Positions 52,138-62,191 of a stretch of DNA of 64,000 bases are shown one piece after another. Under the pieces are notes generated by a model. The model did no database searches and was not told the origin of the DNA. It worked only from the letters and a program-made list of their open reading frames with translations. The first letter of the stretch is position 1. Each line of letters starts with the position of its first letter. Both the position numbers and the translations under genes were made by a program. Source of the DNA: JAVDCA01 sp035293985 (GTDB lineage Bacteria > Pseudomonadota > Alphaproteobacteria > Rhizobiales > Xanthobacteraceae). The stretch is taken from the NCBI GenBank assembly GCA_035293985.1, contig DATGLS010000014.1:1-64000 (forward strand), given 5' to 3'.

Positions 52138-53056
52138 TCAGCGCGAGATGTCCTTGAAGAATGCCCACAACTCGTCTGCCGTCTCGATGTCCCGGTTGCG
52201 CAAGCCGAAACGCTTCACGCCTTCCTCGCCGCTGTCGGTCGCAAACGATGGAATCTGATGCCCCCCGCCTTCGACACGAAAGAGCCGCACTCGGCCGCCC
52301 GCATGGCATCCATTCCACTCGATCAGCGTTATCCTAGTCTTGTCGGCTGCATCGCGATGCGGCAGCGGGCGCGCCGTCCGGCCCGTGCAGGCGTGCAAAG
52401 ATCGCCAGTAGTCCATGGTCTCGGGCACCGAGAGAAGGCGCCCAACCAGTCCCTGCGCGCCGCCGAACGATTGAGCCGGATCGGCGGTGCCGGCCAGCAC
52501 CGTGATCGGCATCGGGCGCACCGGATGGCAATCCTCGCGCTGATACTCGGTCATCCCGGTGATCAGCGGCGCGGCCGCCGCGACCCGATCGGCGAGCGCA
52601 CAGGCCAGCGTAAAAGACATGAGGCCGCCGCGCGAGGGGCCGGTGACGTAGATACGGCGAGGATCGGCGATTTTCTGCTCGACCAGACTGATCGATCAAT
52701 CGGCGAATGAAGCCGATATCGTCGGCCGTCTCGGTGCCCGCGAGCGGCATCCGCTGATTGATCGGCCGCCCATAGCTCCATGAATGCTGGATCGCCTCGG
52801 GATAGAGCACGCGAAATCCGTCGCGGTCGGCGACCGCATCGAGCCGCAGCCATTGCTTCAGGCTGTCGGTGTTCTGACCGAACCCCTGCAAGGCGACGAT
52901 CAACGGCGCCGCTCCCGCCGCGACGGCGGGCGGCTGATGCAGCAGAGCCTCGCGGACAATGCCCTGATGGACGATCGTCACGCGCTCGTCGGCGCGCGCC
53001 GGCGAAGCGAAGGCGATCATCAGAGCAAGAACGAATGCAACAGGCGCGGCGCGCAT
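52138..53056 (-). pseudogene. Exported PHB-depolymerase/LpqC-like esterase with a frameshift
   Basis: Two overlapping frames make one protein. The first frame has a signal peptide (APVAFVLALMIAFASPARA), then LLHQPPAVAAGAAPLIVALQ and TADDIGFIRRLID. Sense is lost near 52690, where ATCGATCAGTC appears to carry one extra base. The other frame continues SLVEQKIADPRRIYVTG and PSRGGLM, the G-x-S-x-G serine elbow, to FFKDISR. As read, the catalytic half is cut off, so the gene is inactive unless the shift is a sequencing error. The intact form would be an alpha/beta-hydrolase esterase of about 305 residues. Confidence 0.8.
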
Positions 53057-53083
53057 GATCGACAGACCGGCCGCACTCACCCC

Positions 53084-53716
53084 CTAGTGCGCCGGGCCAT
53101 CATAGCCTTCGACGATGACGAGATCGATCTGGCCCTTGCCGTCGCGCAGGCGCTTCGCGGCCTGGTAGCCCGGCGAGCGGTAGCAGGCGAGCGCCGCCTC
53201 GTAGCTCGGAAACTCCAGCACCACCGTGCGGGAGCGCACGGTGCCTTCGGTCACCTCGCGGGTGCCGCCGCGCACCAGGAACCGGCCGCCGAATTCGCTG
53301 AACGGCATGGCATTGGCGGCCTGGTAGGCCTTGTATCCCTCGGGATCGACGATATCGACGTGGCCGATCCAATAGCCCTTGCGCGCTGCCTGCGCGGGCG
53401 GCGCGGTCGATCCGGCCGGCTGCGCGCCGTCGTAGCCCTCGACGATGACGAAATCGCCGGCCGCAGTGGCGAGGCGCCGCGGGCGCGCCGATTGATACTC
53501 GGGCGATCGATAGCAGGCGAGCGCCGCCGCATAGTCGGGAAACTCGCGCAGCACGACGCGCGCGCGAGCGCGCCCTTCGACCACCTCCATCTTGCCGCCA
53601 CGCACGAGGGCGACGCCATTGTATCTCGCGTGCGCCGGCGGCGTCGCCGCCATGTAAGCTTTGTAGCCTTCGGCATCGCGCACATCGATGTGCGGAATCC
53701 AATAGCCCTTCGCCAT
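53084..53716 (-). CDS. Tandem DUF1330 protein
   Basis: A 210-residue protein made of two DUF1330 domains. MAKGYWIPHIDVRDAEGYKA and RKGYWIGHVDIVDPEGYKAY start the two halves, each followed by ALVRGGK/FLVRGGT, an ALACYRSPEYQ/ALACYRSPGYQ motif, and IVEGYDG. The domain is a ferredoxin-like dimer, normally one copy of about 95 residues, so this gene is a fusion of two copies and probably folds as an internal dimer. Function unknown. It lies 18 bp after pyrF and may share its transcript. Confidence 0.9.
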   Translation of the reverse strand: MAKGYWIPHIDVRDAEGYKAYMAATPPAHARYNGVALVRGGKMEVVEGRARARVVLREFPDYAAALACYRSPEYQSARPRRLATAAGDFVIVEGYDGAQPAGSTAPPAQAARKGYWIGHVDIVDPEGYKAYQAANAMPFSEFGGRFLVRGGTREVTEGTVRSRTVVLEFPSYEAALACYRSPGYQAAKRLRDGKGQIDLVIVEGYDGPAH

Positions 53717-53734
53717 CCCGCTCGCTCCTTTTGA

Positions 53735-54433
53735 TCACGCAGCTTGCGCAGCCGTCATCTCGGCGACGATCGCTTGCGCCGCGGCTTGTGGATCCGTCGC
53801 CTCGATGATGGGCCGGCCGACCACCAGGTAGTCGGCGCCCGCCGCGAGCGCGGCCGCCGGGGACATGATGCGCTTCTGATCGCCGCTGTGTGCACCAGCC
53901 GGCCGAATGCCGGGGGTCACCAGGGTCATGTGGCCGACGATCGGGCGCAGCTTATGGGCTTCCGCGGCCGAGCAGACGAGGCCGTCGATGCCCATGTCGC
54001 GCGCCTGGGCGGCGCGCTCGGCGACGAGCTCCTCGACGGTGAAATCGTAACCGGCGGCCGCGAGATCGGTGTCGTCATAGGAGGTCAGCACCGTGACGGC
54101 GAGAATGCGCAGGTCGGACGAGCCGCGCGCCTCCACCGCCGCCTTCATGGTCTGCGGATAGGCGTGCACCGTGAGGAACGTCGCTCCGAGCCCGGCGACA
54201 CTCTCGACCCCCTTGGCGACCGTGTTGCCGATGTCGTGCAGCTTGAGGTCGAGAAACACCTGCTTGCCGCTGCGCGCCAATTTTTCGGCGAGCGGCAGGC
54301 CGCCCGCGAAGGCGAGTTGATATCCAATCTTGTAGAACGAGACCGCGTCGCCGAGCCGCGTAACGGCGGCCTCGGCGGCCGCGACCGACGGCACATCGAG
54401 CGCGACGATCAGGCGGTCACGCGGCTCGATCAT
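53735..54433 (-). CDS. pyrF: Orotidine 5'-phosphate decarboxylase
   Basis: A 232-residue TIM-barrel enzyme converting OMP to UMP in pyrimidine synthesis. The catalytic motif is FLDLKLHDIGNTV, with DRLIVALDVPS at the start and LVTPGIRPAG and DYLVVGRPIIEA in the phosphate-binding loops. It sits between the flavin reductase gene and the tandem DUF1330 gene in a leftward run. Confidence 0.97.
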   Translation of the reverse strand: MIEPRDRLIVALDVPSVAAAEAAVTRLGDAVSFYKIGYQLAFAGGLPLAEKLARSGKQVFLDLKLHDIGNTVAKGVESVAGLGATFLTVHAYPQTMKAAVEARGSSDLRILAVTVLTSYDDTDLAAAGYDFTVEELVAERAAQARDMGIDGLVCSAAEAHKLRPIVGHMTLVTPGIRPAGAHSGDQKRIMSPAAALAAGADYLVVGRPIIEATDPQAAAQAIVAEMTAAQAA

Positions 54434-54457
54434 TGGTCTGCCTCCCGTCCCAGTTGG

Positions 54458-55039
54458 TCATCGCAGGTACCGCGCCGCATCGACCAGCCGCTCCAGCAGC
54501 GCCTTCAGCGCCTCGGCGCTGCGCGGGTCGCGCAGGCTGTCGTCCGCATCGAACGCGTTGGCGGCATCGCGCACCGCGACCTGTTCGGACAGCACGGTCG
54601 CGCCGCAGCCGAGCTCCAGCGCCTGGCGCAGCGCCATCAGGCCGCGATAGCCGCCGAGCGGACCGGGCGACGCGGCGCCGACGGCGAAGATGCGATTACG
54701 AAAGGCGGCGAGCGGCGGTTCGGTTCCCTCGCGCACGCGCGAAACCCAGTCGATCGTGTTCTTGAGCAGCGGGGTCACCGAGGCGTTGTACTCGCCGGCG
54801 GCGATGAACACGCCCGCATGCCGCATCATCAGGTGCTTGAGCTTCACGGCGTGCTCGGGCGGACCCGCTCGGGTTTCGAGATCGCCGTCGTAGAGCGGCA
54901 GCGGGAAATCCTGCAGCGAGATACGGGTCGGCTCGGCCTCGGCGAGCGCGAGCAGCTTGGTCACCAGCGCGGCGAGCCGCGCATTGTACGAGCCGGTGCG
55001 GATCGAGCCGGCAAAGACGAGGATTTTTGGTCGTGTCAT
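54458..55039 (-). CDS. NADPH-dependent FMN reductase-like flavoprotein
   Basis: A 193-residue flavodoxin-like protein. ILVFAGSIRTGSYNARLA is the FMN phosphate-binding loop, AGVFIAAGEYNASVTPLLKN the conserved isoalloxazine contact, and SPGPLGGYRG the last one. It reduces FMN or quinones with NADPH, possibly in stress defence. It is 24 bp upstream of pyrF on the same strand. Confidence 0.92.
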   Translation of the reverse strand: MTRPKILVFAGSIRTGSYNARLAALVTKLLALAEAEPTRISLQDFPLPLYDGDLETRAGPPEHAVKLKHLMMRHAGVFIAAGEYNASVTPLLKNTIDWVSRVREGTEPPLAAFRNRIFAVGAASPGPLGGYRGLMALRQALELGCGATVLSEQVAVRDAANAFDADDSLRDPRSAEALKALLERLVDAARYLR

Positions 55040-55072
55040 CGGCAGTCAGAGTAGACGCCGATGACCATCGCG

Positions 55073-55684
55073 TCACCCCTTGCGATAGACCCAGACCTGC
55101 GCGGGCGGCAGGTTGCGCCAGATGCGCTCGGTCGAGCGGGCATGGACGCCTGGCAGGTTGCGCGGGATCGGCGACACGACCGCGTAGGTGAACTGGATGA
55201 AGGGTGCCTGCGGCAGCAACAGCCCGAAGGCATCGGCGATCAGCCGCAGGCGGGTGCGCAGCGGCTTGTTGAACAGCGGCAGGCCGGAAACGATGGCGGC
55301 CGCGGGCTCGCGCAAGAGCGAGCCGAGCAGATGTTTGAGCCGATAGGCGTCGCCCTGAACGACCGTCGCCTCCGGATAGCGCGAGCGGAGCATGCGGCAG
55401 AACACCGGATTGAACTCGACCAGCACGAGCCGCGCCGGATCGACCCCCTGCTCCACCAGCGCCTCGGTGACGGGTCCGGTGCCGGGGCCGAGCTCGACCA
55501 CGGGACCGGGCACCTCGGTGTCGACGAGCCGCGCCATGGCGCGCGCCAGAAACCGTCCCGACGGCATGACGGCGCCAGTCGACAGCGGCTTCTCGAACCA
55601 GGAGCGGATGAACTGAACCTCGTCGTCGATCCGCAGGTTCTTGAGCCGCAGGGACTTGGCGATGCTCGTGGTCTCAAGCGGCAT
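55073..55684 (-). CDS. Phospholipid N-methyltransferase-like protein
   Basis: A 203-residue SAM-dependent methyltransferase. VVELGPGTGPVTEALVEQG is motif I, LVEFNPVFCRML motif II and VVQGDAY motif III; SGLPLFNKPLRTRL and IQFTYAVVSPIPR match PmtA-like enzymes that methylate phosphatidylethanolamine to phosphatidylcholine. The start at 55684 is used. The reading frame extends upstream to 55786 through a 12-bp repeat array that would add a proline/glutamine-rich tail (PPSQRPNQPPSQRP), which is probably not translated. Confidence 0.8.
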   Translation of the reverse strand: MPLETTSIAKSLRLKNLRIDDEVQFIRSWFEKPLSTGAVMPSGRFLARAMARLVDTEVPGPVVELGPGTGPVTEALVEQGVDPARLVLVEFNPVFCRMLRSRYPEATVVQGDAYRLKHLLGSLLREPAAAIVSGLPLFNKPLRTRLRLIADAFGLLLPQAPFIQFTYAVVSPIPRNLPGVHARSTERIWRNLPPAQVWVYRKG

Positions 55685-55699
55685 GACGGCTCTTGGTGC

Positions 55700-55747
55700 C
55701 TGACTTGGCCGCTGACTTGGCGGCTGATTTGGCCGCTGACTGGGCGG
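55700..55747. repeat. 12-bp tandem repeat array (CTGACTTGGCCG)x4
   Basis: Four 12-bp units start at 55700, 55712, 55724 and 55736 with consensus CTGACTTGGCSG. It is just upstream of the methyltransferase start. Confidence 0.85.
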
Positions 55748-55843
55748 CTGACGCGGTGACGGCGGGCGGGGTAACCCTCTGGTCACGATTTAGTCACTGT
55801 ATTGTCACGGGTATCCGCCCGTGAGTCCAGGGTCAAGTGCACC

Positions 55844-55891
55844 GTCGAGTCGATCGTCGAACCGGCAGTCGAACCGGCAGTCAAGCCAACA
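55844..55891. repeat. Second 12-bp tandem repeat array (GTCGAACCGGCA)
   Basis: 12-bp units at 55844, 55856, 55868 and 55880; the middle two are identical and the outer two diverged. It lies between the first array and the dnaJ stop. Confidence 0.8.
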
Positions 55892-55907
55892 GTGAAACAG
55901 GCTCGCC

Positions 55908-57038
55908 TCACGCGCCACTCGGACGGTTGCCGAAAAATTCCTTGACTTTGCCGAAGAATCCAGCGGCCTCGGGCTGCGTTTCCTTGGACGATAGACGCTC
56001 GAATTCATTGAGCAGCTCGCGCTGGCGCTTGGTCAGATTTTGCGGCGTCTCGACCATGACTTGCACATACATGTCGCCGGTCTGCTTGGTGCGCAGCACC
56101 GGCATACCCTTCGCCTGGATGCGGAAGCGGCGGCCCGACTGGGTGCCTTCGGGAATCTTGAGGCGCGTCTTGCCGCCGTCGATGGTCGGCACTTCCATCT
56201 CGCCGCCGAGCGCTGCGGCGACCATCGAGATCGGCACGCGGCAATGCAGGTCGGCCCCATCGCGCTGGAAGAAGTCGTGGCCGCCGACCGAGAGGAAGAT
56301 GTAGAGGTCGCCCGACGGGCCGCCGCGCGCGCCGGCATCGCCTTCGCCGGCGAGGCGGATGCGGGTGCCGTCCTCGACGCCGGCCGGAATGTTGACCGAC
56401 AAGGTGCGATCGCGCTGCACCCGGCCGGAGCCGGCGCAGGACGGGCACGGATCGTCGATAACCTGGCCGCGGCCGTGGCAGGCCGGGCACGTGCGCTCGA
56501 GCGTGAAGAAGCCTTGCGTCTGGCGGATCTTGCCGTGGCCCGCGCAGGTCGGGCACGTCTTCGGCTTGGCGCCGCCCTTGGCACCGCTGCCGGAGCACAC
56601 CTCGCAGGTGACCGATGTGGGGAGGCGCACCTGCGCGGTCTTGCCGGAGAACGCCTCCTCGAGGGTGATCTCCATGGTGTAGCGCACGTCGTTGCCGCGC
56701 TCGCGGCCGCCGCCGCGTCCGCGCCGGCCGCCCATGCCGAAGAAATCGTCGAAGATGTCCGCGAAGGTCGAGGCGAAGTCGGCGCCGAAACCATGCGCCC
56801 CGCCGCCGCCCTGCTCGAAAGCGGCATGGCCGAAGCGATCATAGGCGGCGCGCTTGTCGCCGTCCTTGAGGACCTCGTAGGCCTCGTTGACTTCCTTGAA
56901 CTTGTGCTCGCAATCCTTGTCGCCCGGATTGCGGTCCGGGTGATGCTTCATGGCGAGCTTGCGGAATGCGGCCTTGACCTCCGCATCGCTGGCCGTGCGC
57001 GCAATGCCGAGCGTCTCGTAATAGTCGCGCTTCGCCAT
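55908..57038 (-). CDS. dnaJ: Chaperone DnaJ
   Basis: A 376-residue Hsp40 co-chaperone that delivers clients to DnaK and stimulates its ATPase. The J domain has the HPD motif in KHHPDRN; a Gly/Phe-rich linker (GGGGAHGFGAD) follows. The zinc domain has four C-x-x-C-x-G-x-G repeats (CEVCSGSG, CPTCAGHG, CPACHGRG, CPSCAGSG), and then the C-terminal substrate domains. Start at 57038; an ATG two codons earlier is also possible. It is 104 bp downstream of dnaK. Confidence 0.98.
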   Translation of the reverse strand: MAKRDYYETLGIARTASDAEVKAAFRKLAMKHHPDRNPGDKDCEHKFKEVNEAYEVLKDGDKRAAYDRFGHAAFEQGGGGAHGFGADFASTFADIFDDFFGMGGRRGRGGGRERGNDVRYTMEITLEEAFSGKTAQVRLPTSVTCEVCSGSGAKGGAKPKTCPTCAGHGKIRQTQGFFTLERTCPACHGRGQVIDDPCPSCAGSGRVQRDRTLSVNIPAGVEDGTRIRLAGEGDAGARGGPSGDLYIFLSVGGHDFFQRDGADLHCRVPISMVAAALGGEMEVPTIDGGKTRLKIPEGTQSGRRFRIQAKGMPVLRTKQTGDMYVQVMVETPQNLTKRQRELLNEFERLSSKETQPEAAGFFGKVKEFFGNRPSGA

Positions 57039-57142
57039 CCTCAACGCCCTCCCGGCGCGAACATGGCGAGCCCGACGCCGTGCAGCGCCGGGCTCTCGTC
57101 ACCATTCATGTTCAGCGGCCCGCATCGACGAAGGCCGTCGGC

Positions 57143-59071
<1,929 letters not shown>

Positions 59072-59217
59072 TATTCTTCCCTCTCTTTGCAGCAGGTCGG
59101 ACGGGCCTTCGCAGCACCCGCAAGGAGCGCCCACCGGGTTTGAGTTACCCGGTCCAGACCGCCCCGTTCCGACCCCTTGGAAACACACGACATCCCGCCG
59201 CCCTCGGCGGGTCTAAG

Positions 59218-59248
59218 CACATATAGGAGGGCGCCATCGGGCCGCAAG
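59218..59248 (-). promoter_or_regulatory. RpoH (sigma-32)-type heat-shock promoter of dnaK
   Basis: On the minus strand, CTTG (59245-59248) is followed after exactly 17 bp by CCTATATGTG (59218-59227). This fits the alphaproteobacterial heat-shock consensus CTTG-N17-CYTATNTNNG in every fixed position. Transcription would start near 59211, leaving a leader of about 140 nt before the dnaK ATG. Confidence 0.8.
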
Positions 59249-59445
59249 ATAGGCGATCAAGAATCCGAGAGGCGTTACAGCGGGATCGGGGCGTTCGCAT
59301 TGGTTAATCCGCTCCTCGCACGGCCGGCGAGGGGGTCTTTGGCAAAGGGGCTCAAGAGCTCTCCCGATCCTGTCAGGGCGGAACGTTTCCGCAAACTTTT
59401 CGCGCTACTCAATCATGGCTGACGCCCCCAATCCGACGGAGCCCC
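59249..59445. other. Intergenic region between dnaK promoter and membrane-protein gene
   Basis: About 200 bp of divergent promoter space. An ATG at 59415 is out of frame with the following gene. I see no RNA gene or clear rightward promoter. Confidence 0.4.
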
Positions 59446-61362
59446 GTGTTGCCACCCGACGAGGCGCTAGCTGACGTTCCGACGAGCGCCCATCCGGCGC
59501 AGGGACCGGGCTGGACGCCGCTCCGCCGACAGGCGCATGCGCAAGACGACGAAGCCCTCGGGGCCCGCATCCGCCTTGCCGCAATCATGACGGTCCTCGG
59601 CGGCATCGCGTTCGGATGCGCGGCGGCCGGATGGATGATCGGCGGGAATTCCCAGCTGATCAGCGCCTACTTCTTCGCAACGCAAGACGCGCCCGTTCTG
59701 CTTGCGTTCGGCCTGTTCTCCATTGTCGCGGTGGCGGCATTCCGCAACGATTGGGCCATCGCGGCAATCTGCCCGATCGATCGGCGGCGCGCCTGGTGGC
59801 TCGCCGCGGTGATCCTCGTGATCGCCTGCGGCCTCATCTGGATCGGCACCTATCTCGTCTATCGGCGCTTCGGGCTCGCGATGGACGAGTTCATGGCCGA
59901 CTTCGATGCCCGCATCATCGCGCGCGGGCACCTGCTCGCCGCCGTGGCGCCGGAATGGCGCGACGACGTGCCGGCGCTGCAGCCGATCTTCCGCCTGGAG
60001 CTGCCCGGAAACGCCTATTGGTCGTCGGCCTATCTGCCGATGAATGCTGCGATCCGCGCCGTCTTCGTGCTGCTCGGCGCACCGACTTCGCAGGGCATCG
60101 TGCTCGCCGGTGTCGCGATCATCGCGGTCTTCGCGGTGGCGCGCCGGCTGTGGCCCGATCGACCCGACGCGGCCGTGGTCGTCGCCGCGCTCACCGCCTG
60201 CTCGTCGCAGTTCCTGATCACGGCGATGACGCCCTACGCGATGACGGCGCATCTCGCGCTCAACATGATCTGGCTGTGGCTGTTTCTCGGCGACACGCGC
60301 GGCCGACATGCCCTTGCGGCCGGCGTGGGCTTCGTGGCGTGCGGCCTTCACCAGGTGATCTTCCACCCGCTGTTCGTGGCGCCATTCATCGTGTCGCTGA
60401 TGCGCGCGCGGCGCTGGAAGCTCACCGCCTGGTATTTGGCAGCCTATGGCGCGATCGGGCTGTTCTGGGTTCTCTACTGGGCGATCGAGCTGCGCGTCGT
60501 GAGCGTGCCGGCGGGGCCGGCCGGGCCATCCGCCGACTTCGGTATCGGTCACTTCATCCGGCACGTGGTCGCGATCGTCGATCTCAGCCCGGGCGGCCTG
60601 TTCTTCATGGCGCTGAACCTGCTGCGCTTCATCGCCTGGCAAAGCCCGCTGGTCATTCCGCTGGCGTTGATCGGCTTGATGACGCAAGGGGAACGAAACC
60701 GTACGATCGTCGATCTCGCGGCCGGAATCGCGCTCACGCTCGCGGCCATGCTGGTGCTGATGCCGTTCCAAGGGCACGGCTGGGGCTATCGCTATCTGCA
60801 CGGCTTCCTCGGCGGTCTCGCCCTGATCGCGGCGCAAGGCTGGATCCGCATCACGAGCAACCGTGTGCGGGCGCCGCGCGCGCCAGCCTTTGCGCTCGCG
60901 CTGAGCATTCTCGTCTCGCTCGCCGTCGTCCTGCCCTGGCAGGCCTATCAGGTGCGCGCGCTCGTCACGCCCTACGCATCGGCAGTCGCGGCGATCGAGC
61001 GCGCGGAGGCCGACGTCGTCCTCGTCGATCCGATCGACATCTGGTACGGCGAGGATCTGGTCCGCAACGATCCGTTCCTGCGCGCCCGCCCGAAGGTCCT
61101 CAGCCTCCCGCGTCTCGACGAGGCGCATCTGCGCGAGCTCTGCGCGCGCTATGACGTCGCGATCTTCGATCGCGATGATGCGCGGCACTTCGGCCTTCGC
61201 GGCATGCAATATACCCGGGATGTCGTCGCGCGCGATCAGGCGCTGCGCGCGCTGGCCCGATCGCTACGTTGCGGCCATCCAGTTCTCAGCGCCGGCATGA
61301 GCCCTACGGCGGTGAACCGCGAAAGCGCGCAACCGCGTCGGCGAGTCCGTCGGCCAGGGTAA
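59446..61362 (+). CDS. Polytopic membrane protein, glycosyltransferase-39-like
   Basis: A 638-residue protein with about 10-12 membrane helices (LAAVILVIACGLIWIGTYLV, VFVLLGAPTSQGIVLAGVAI, PAFALALSILVSLAVVLPW) and a soluble C-terminal domain from about residue 520. A periplasmic loop near residue 150 has FMADFDARIIARGHLLAAV, in the place of the acidic catalytic loop of GT-C enzymes. The likely GTG start is at 59446. Its 3' end overlaps the opposite-strand epimerase gene by 59 bp. It probably adds or flips a sugar for the polysaccharide made by the neighbouring genes. Confidence 0.7.
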   Translation: MLPPDEALADVPTSAHPAQGPGWTPLRRQAHAQDDEALGARIRLAAIMTVLGGIAFGCAAAGWMIGGNSQLISAYFFATQDAPVLLAFGLFSIVAVAAFRNDWAIAAICPIDRRRAWWLAAVILVIACGLIWIGTYLVYRRFGLAMDEFMADFDARIIARGHLLAAVAPEWRDDVPALQPIFRLELPGNAYWSSAYLPMNAAIRAVFVLLGAPTSQGIVLAGVAIIAVFAVARRLWPDRPDAAVVVAALTACSSQFLITAMTPYAMTAHLALNMIWLWLFLGDTRGRHALAAGVGFVACGLHQVIFHPLFVAPFIVSLMRARRWKLTAWYLAAYGAIGLFWVLYWAIELRVVSVPAGPAGPSADFGIGHFIRHVVAIVDLSPGGLFFMALNLLRFIAWQSPLVIPLALIGLMTQGERNRTIVDLAAGIALTLAAMLVLMPFQGHGWGYRYLHGFLGGLALIAAQGWIRITSNRVRAPRAPAFALALSILVSLAVVLPWQAYQVRALVTPYASAVAAIERAEADVVLVDPIDIWYGEDLVRNDPFLRARPKVLSLPRLDEAHLRELCARYDVAIFDRDDARHFGLRGMQYTRDVVARDQALRALARSLRCGHPVLSAGMSPTAVNRESAQPRRRVRRPG

Positions 61363-62191
61363 AGCGTGGCCGAAATCCGATGCCGGCCAGCCGCTCGACG
61401 GCGCCCTCGATGACCGGCGGCTCGCTTGCCGGCAGCGACGCGGTGCTGAACGCCACACGATCCGTCATGTCGGCCGCCGCCGCCGCGACCTCGACGAAGC
61501 GGCGCACCGTGACGGCGCTGCCGCTCGCTACGTTGACCGCGCCTTCGATCGGCCGCGCCAGGATGGCGACGATCGCCGCGGCGGCGTCCTCCACATGGAT
61601 GAAGTCGCGGCGCTGGGTCCCGATCGAGAAGCGCGCGACCTCGTTGTGCCGCAGGGCATCGAGCAGGGTGCCGAGCAGGCGCTGCGGGCGCTCCAACGGT
61701 CCGTAAGGAAAGAAGATCCGTGGCCAGGCGAGCGACAGGCCGAGGCCCGGCGCGGCGCTCGCGAGCAGGGCGTGCAGCGAGGCCTTGGCGGTGCCATAAA
61801 GCGTCGCCGGCGCGATCGGCGATGTTCCCTCGGCGAGGCGCTCGTGGCACGGGGCATATTCGGCGCAGCTTCCAGCGACGACCGCGCGCCGACCCCCACC
61901 TGCCGCGAAGGCGCGCACCAGGCGCAGCGACGCCGCGACCCAGTCGAGGTTCTCGGGCGCCGTCCAGAAATTGCGCTCTGGATGCCAGGCGAGGTGGACC
62001 AGATGGGTCGCGCCGATGTCGCCTACCGCGGCATAATCGACGGCGCCGAGCAGATCGAGCGAATGATGCGTCACGCCCGTCACGCCGGGATCGCGGCGTC
62101 CCAGCGTGTGGACCTCGGCGCCGGACGCCATCAGCGGCCGCACGATCTCGCGACCGATGAACCCAGTGGCACCGGTCAACAGGACACGCAT
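61304..62191 (-). CDS. NAD-dependent nucleotide-sugar epimerase/dehydratase
   Basis: A 295-residue extended SDR enzyme. MRVLLTGATGFIGREIVRPL is the NAD loop, VVAGSCAEYAPC the catalytic Ser strand and LYGTAKASLHALL the Y-x-x-x-K pair. Its ATG at 62191 overlaps the preceding stop by one base (TGATG), so it is translated with the C-methyltransferase. It probably reduces, dehydrates or epimerises the methylated sugar. Its last 59 bp lie opposite the 3' end of the membrane-protein gene. Confidence 0.92.
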   Translation of the reverse strand: MRVLLTGATGFIGREIVRPLMASGAEVHTLGRRDPGVTGVTHHSLDLLGAVDYAAVGDIGATHLVHLAWHPERNFWTAPENLDWVAASLRLVRAFAAGGGRRAVVAGSCAEYAPCHERLAEGTSPIAPATLYGTAKASLHALLASAAPGLGLSLAWPRIFFPYGPLERPQRLLGTLLDALRHNEVARFSIGTQRRDFIHVEDAAAAIVAILARPIEGAVNVASGSAVTVRRFVEVAAAAADMTDRVAFSTASLPASEPPVIEGAVERLAGIGFRPRFTLADGLADAVARFRGSPP

